7,295 nt of DNA from Candidatus Brocadia sp. (GTDB lineage Bacteria > Planctomycetota > Brocadiia > Brocadiales > Brocadiaceae), in the NCBI GenBank assembly GCA_030837935.1, contig JAUQXU010000369.1, positions 1-7,295 of the forward strand, read 5' to 3'. The notes under the pieces are model-generated. The model did not search any database and had not been told where the DNA came from. It saw nothing but the letters and a program-made list of their open reading frames with translations. Position numbers and translations under genes: made by a program. Shown piece after piece: positions 5,822 to 7,295 of this stretch; within the stretch, counting starts at the first letter, position 1; every line of letters starts with the position of its first letter.

Positions 5822-6427
5822 ATGCCAATACCTCGTATTACGATTGCTGACGTTGATCGTGCTCGCAAGACATATGAATCAAATGAGCCAAGAGATCTTT
5901 TCTATAAGGCGGCAACTGAACTTGTCTCTCTTGCCATCGGCGGGCAAACTTCACTGACCCTGTCCGATGCTATTGCCGTGCTTCTTCAGACGTGGAATCG
6001 AGAATATTACAGATTTCGGAAATTCGATACACAGCATTACACGGATATAGACAATCTACTTTCGTCAAACCGTTCCTCGTTATTAATTTGCCGAAGCAAA
6101 AAGATTCAAGACTTAGAAGAAGCGGACAGCAACAGCATCACGGGGGTATTCGTGTTCTTCGAGAAAGTGCTTGGACCGGTTGGCGCGGCAAAGTGCCTTC
6201 ACCTCCTCGCTCCGAATTACTTTCCTCTTTGGGATCGGGCAATAGCTAAAGTTTACGTCGGCGTGCTTGGCAGGACAGGAACAAATGGTAACCAATATTG
6301 GCAAATGATGGTCTATGCTGCAAGTCAGGCACGTTCATTAATTGCCGCTGGTTATACTGGAAATCCTCTCAAGGCAATAGACGAATACAACTATTGCCGA
6401 TTCTCAAAGAAATGGACAAATTTCTGA
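5822..6427 (+). CDS. Uncharacterised protein, possible HhH-GPD (DNA glycosylase-like) fold
   Basis: This 201-residue soluble protein is mainly helical and has no signal peptide. I do not recognise a named family. The stretch at 107-147 ('ITGVFVFFEKVLGPVGAAK' then 'CLHLLAPNYFPLWDRAIAKV') resembles the core of HhH-GPD base-excision glycosylases: a helix-hairpin-helix with a G-P-V-G turn (118-121), then 'FPLWD' (134-138). D138 lies where MutY-like enzymes place the catalytic Asp ('PILDGNVKRV'). It lacks an iron-sulfur cluster cysteine set, and the N-terminal half ('ATELVSLAIGGQTSLTLSDA', 31-50) has no match I know. It would act on DNA or nucleotides if the fold assignment holds. The start ATG 5822 has a weak GAGTG about 5 nt upstream. 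It is not clearly in an operon with either neighbour. Confidence 0.6.
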   Translation: MPIPRITIADVDRARKTYESNEPRDLFYKAATELVSLAIGGQTSLTLSDAIAVLLQTWNREYYRFRKFDTQHYTDIDNLLSSNRSSLLICRSKKIQDLEEADSNSITGVFVFFEKVLGPVGAAKCLHLLAPNYFPLWDRAIAKVYVGVLGRTGTNGNQYWQMMVYAASQARSLIAAGYTGNPLKAIDEYNYCRFSKKWTNF

Positions 6428-6458
6428 GACTCTTTACTTAATTCTATGAATTGAAATT

Positions 6459-6551
6459 ATGTATGGTATCCCCTTAATTTATAAATTTAACGAAATTTAT
6501 GCAAAAGCTAAAAATGAGGGAATATTAAAAAAAGCCTATGGTGTTGATTAA
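6459..6551 (+). other. Short leftover reading frame before the J-domain gene
   Basis: ATG 6459 to TAA 6549-6551 encodes 30 residues, MYGIPLIYKFNEIYAKAKNE then GILKKAYGVD. The lysine/alanine-rich helical composition looks protein-like rather than random and could be the tail of a lost gene, but there is no ribosome binding site and no family match. It overlaps the first codons of the next reading frame by 14 bp. Confidence 0.18.
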
Positions 6552-7239
6552 CCTCATAAAGAGGTGGTTCGTGACATCCGACCACAGTGTAGTACGTCAG
6601 CCACTACCAGCTATTGACCTACTCAGTTCGGCCGCATCGAGTAGCTACTTCGAAACACGAGAGCACGAGATTTTTTACGCGGCACTGAAGACGGTCGAAA
6701 ACCGGCGTGATTTCCACGATCAAATGATTGGGGTCTGCCAACGCTTTCTAGAAGTTACATCAGATCCCAAAGCGGAGCTGCTTGTCGATCACCTTGTGTC
6801 TAGAGTGGAGAGCACTAGATCTAAGCGAAGTCAAGCATCGCAGCTACTTGCTACAGCCGAGCAGCGTCATCGACGGGGCTGTGAGATCATGGGTCTCTCG
6901 GCACCCCTCACACTTGACAGTCTCAAGCGCAGCTATCGAATCGCAGCCCTGAAGCACCACCAGGATCGTGGGGGTATCCACGATGACATGATTGCTATCA
7001 ACGAGGCGTATACCGAAATTCACACACTATTGATCGAGGAGCATCTAGTCGCTGAAGGAGCGCTCGCGTTCGCCGACGGCTCGGAAGATCGGGGAGACAT
7101 AGTCCGTAAGTGTTGGGATTACAGGTACAAGGTTTGGCAACTCCTACTTTCCATATACATAGTGTCTGAACGAAAACGCACTTTTTGTAAAAGTGCGAGG
7201 GCGATTTTTTCCTTACCAAGAGATCATTTTAAAATTTGA
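6538..7239 (+). CDS. J-domain protein with degenerate HPD motif (HQD)
   Basis: This 233-residue protein has an alpha-helical N-terminal region (about 35-112) followed by a J-domain-like segment (about 116-165): 'MGLSAPLTLDSLKRSYRIAA', 'LKHHQDRGGIHDDMIAINEA', 'YTEIHTLL'. J-domains stimulate DnaK/Hsp70 ATPase through an invariant His-Pro-Asp; here it reads H141-Q142-D143, so stimulation is probably weak or lost. The rest of the domain, including the RGG turn, is well kept. The start is uncertain: ATG 6538 has no good ribosome binding site, while GTG 6571 has GAGG (6561-6564) 6 nt before it and would shorten the protein to 222 residues. GC is clearly higher (about 50%) than in the rest of the window up to about base 7110, then falls. 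The last ~35 residues look like unrelated read-through across a hairpin. Probably horizontally acquired and possibly 3'-truncated. Confidence 0.62.
   Translation: MVLINLIKRWFVTSDHSVVRQPLPAIDLLSSAASSSYFETREHEIFYAALKTVENRRDFHDQMIGVCQRFLEVTSDPKAELLVDHLVSRVESTRSKRSQASQLLATAEQRHRRGCEIMGLSAPLTLDSLKRSYRIAALKHHQDRGGIHDDMIAINEAYTEIHTLLIEEHLVAEGALAFADGSEDRGDIVRKCWDYRYKVWQLLLSIYIVSERKRTFCKSARAIFSLPRDHFKI
7173..7210. terminator. Strong hairpin inside the 3' end of the J-domain reading frame
   Basis: CGCACTTTT (7177-7185) and AAAAGTGCG (7189-7197) form a perfect 9-bp stem with a TGT loop. On the plus strand six Ts follow at 7205-7210 after an 8-nt gap; on the minus strand TTTT follows the stem directly (7176-7173), the more classic terminator form. 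A bidirectional terminator between convergent genes is a fair reading, which would mean that the J-domain coding sequence ancestrally ended before it. Confidence 0.42.
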
Positions 7240-7295
7240 GGTTGGGTTTTTGCTGAAAATACGGTTCTTTTACACGTTTCCCTTGTTTTCCCCTT

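Noticed and set aside
7106..7128. AAGTGTTGGGATTACAGG (encoding KCWDY) matches the well-known human Alu string.
   Set aside because: The flanking bases do not follow Alu on either side, and the frame continues from a bacterial J-domain. I treat it as chance rather than contamination.
1..7295. CRISPR arrays, tRNA or rRNA genes, diversity-generating or retron-like repeats.
   Set aside because: No regularly spaced repeats, cloverleaf-like sequence, reverse transcriptase motif or variable/template repeat pair could be seen by eye on either strand.

Overview
The window most resembles a chromosomal accessory stretch of a Gram-negative, cytochrome-rich anaerobe with roughly 40% GC. My best guess is an anammox planctomycete (Brocadia/Kuenenia/Jettenia type). 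This rests on a 14-heme lipoprotein cytochrome beside an outer-membrane barrel, a haem-bearing choice-of-anchor-V type protein, and a high density of toxin-antitoxin modules and gene relics. The taxon is an inference from gene content; no rRNA or other marker gene is present.

Left part (1-1029, all minus strand): the first 25 codons of a Phd/YefM-like antitoxin, then a roughly 400-bp gap holding the decayed C-terminal end of a tyrosine recombinase, then a complete hicB-hicA toxin-antitoxin operon with its own promoter. This looks like the scar of an integrated element. Next on the minus strand (1030-1872) is a metallo-beta-lactamase-fold hydrolase with a full metal-ligand set and an extended -10 promoter.

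Centre (2067-5353, plus strand): a secreted choice-of-anchor-V type protein with one unusual CX4CH haem motif; a stable UUCG-capped hairpin; a 104-bp inverted-repeat element ending in a terminator-like hairpin; then an outer-membrane beta-barrel gene followed after 1 bp by a 14-haem c-type cytochrome lipoprotein. The last two look like a compact porin-cytochrome module for moving electrons across the outer membrane, and this is the most interesting part of the window.

Right part (5354-7295): a gap with a frameshifted small gene that keeps a perfect ribosome binding site; an orphan protein that may have a DNA-glycosylase-like (HhH-GPD) fold; a short leftover reading frame; and a J-domain protein with higher GC whose HPD signature reads HQD and whose C-terminus runs through a strong hairpin. 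This end looks like horizontally acquired, partly decaying DNA.
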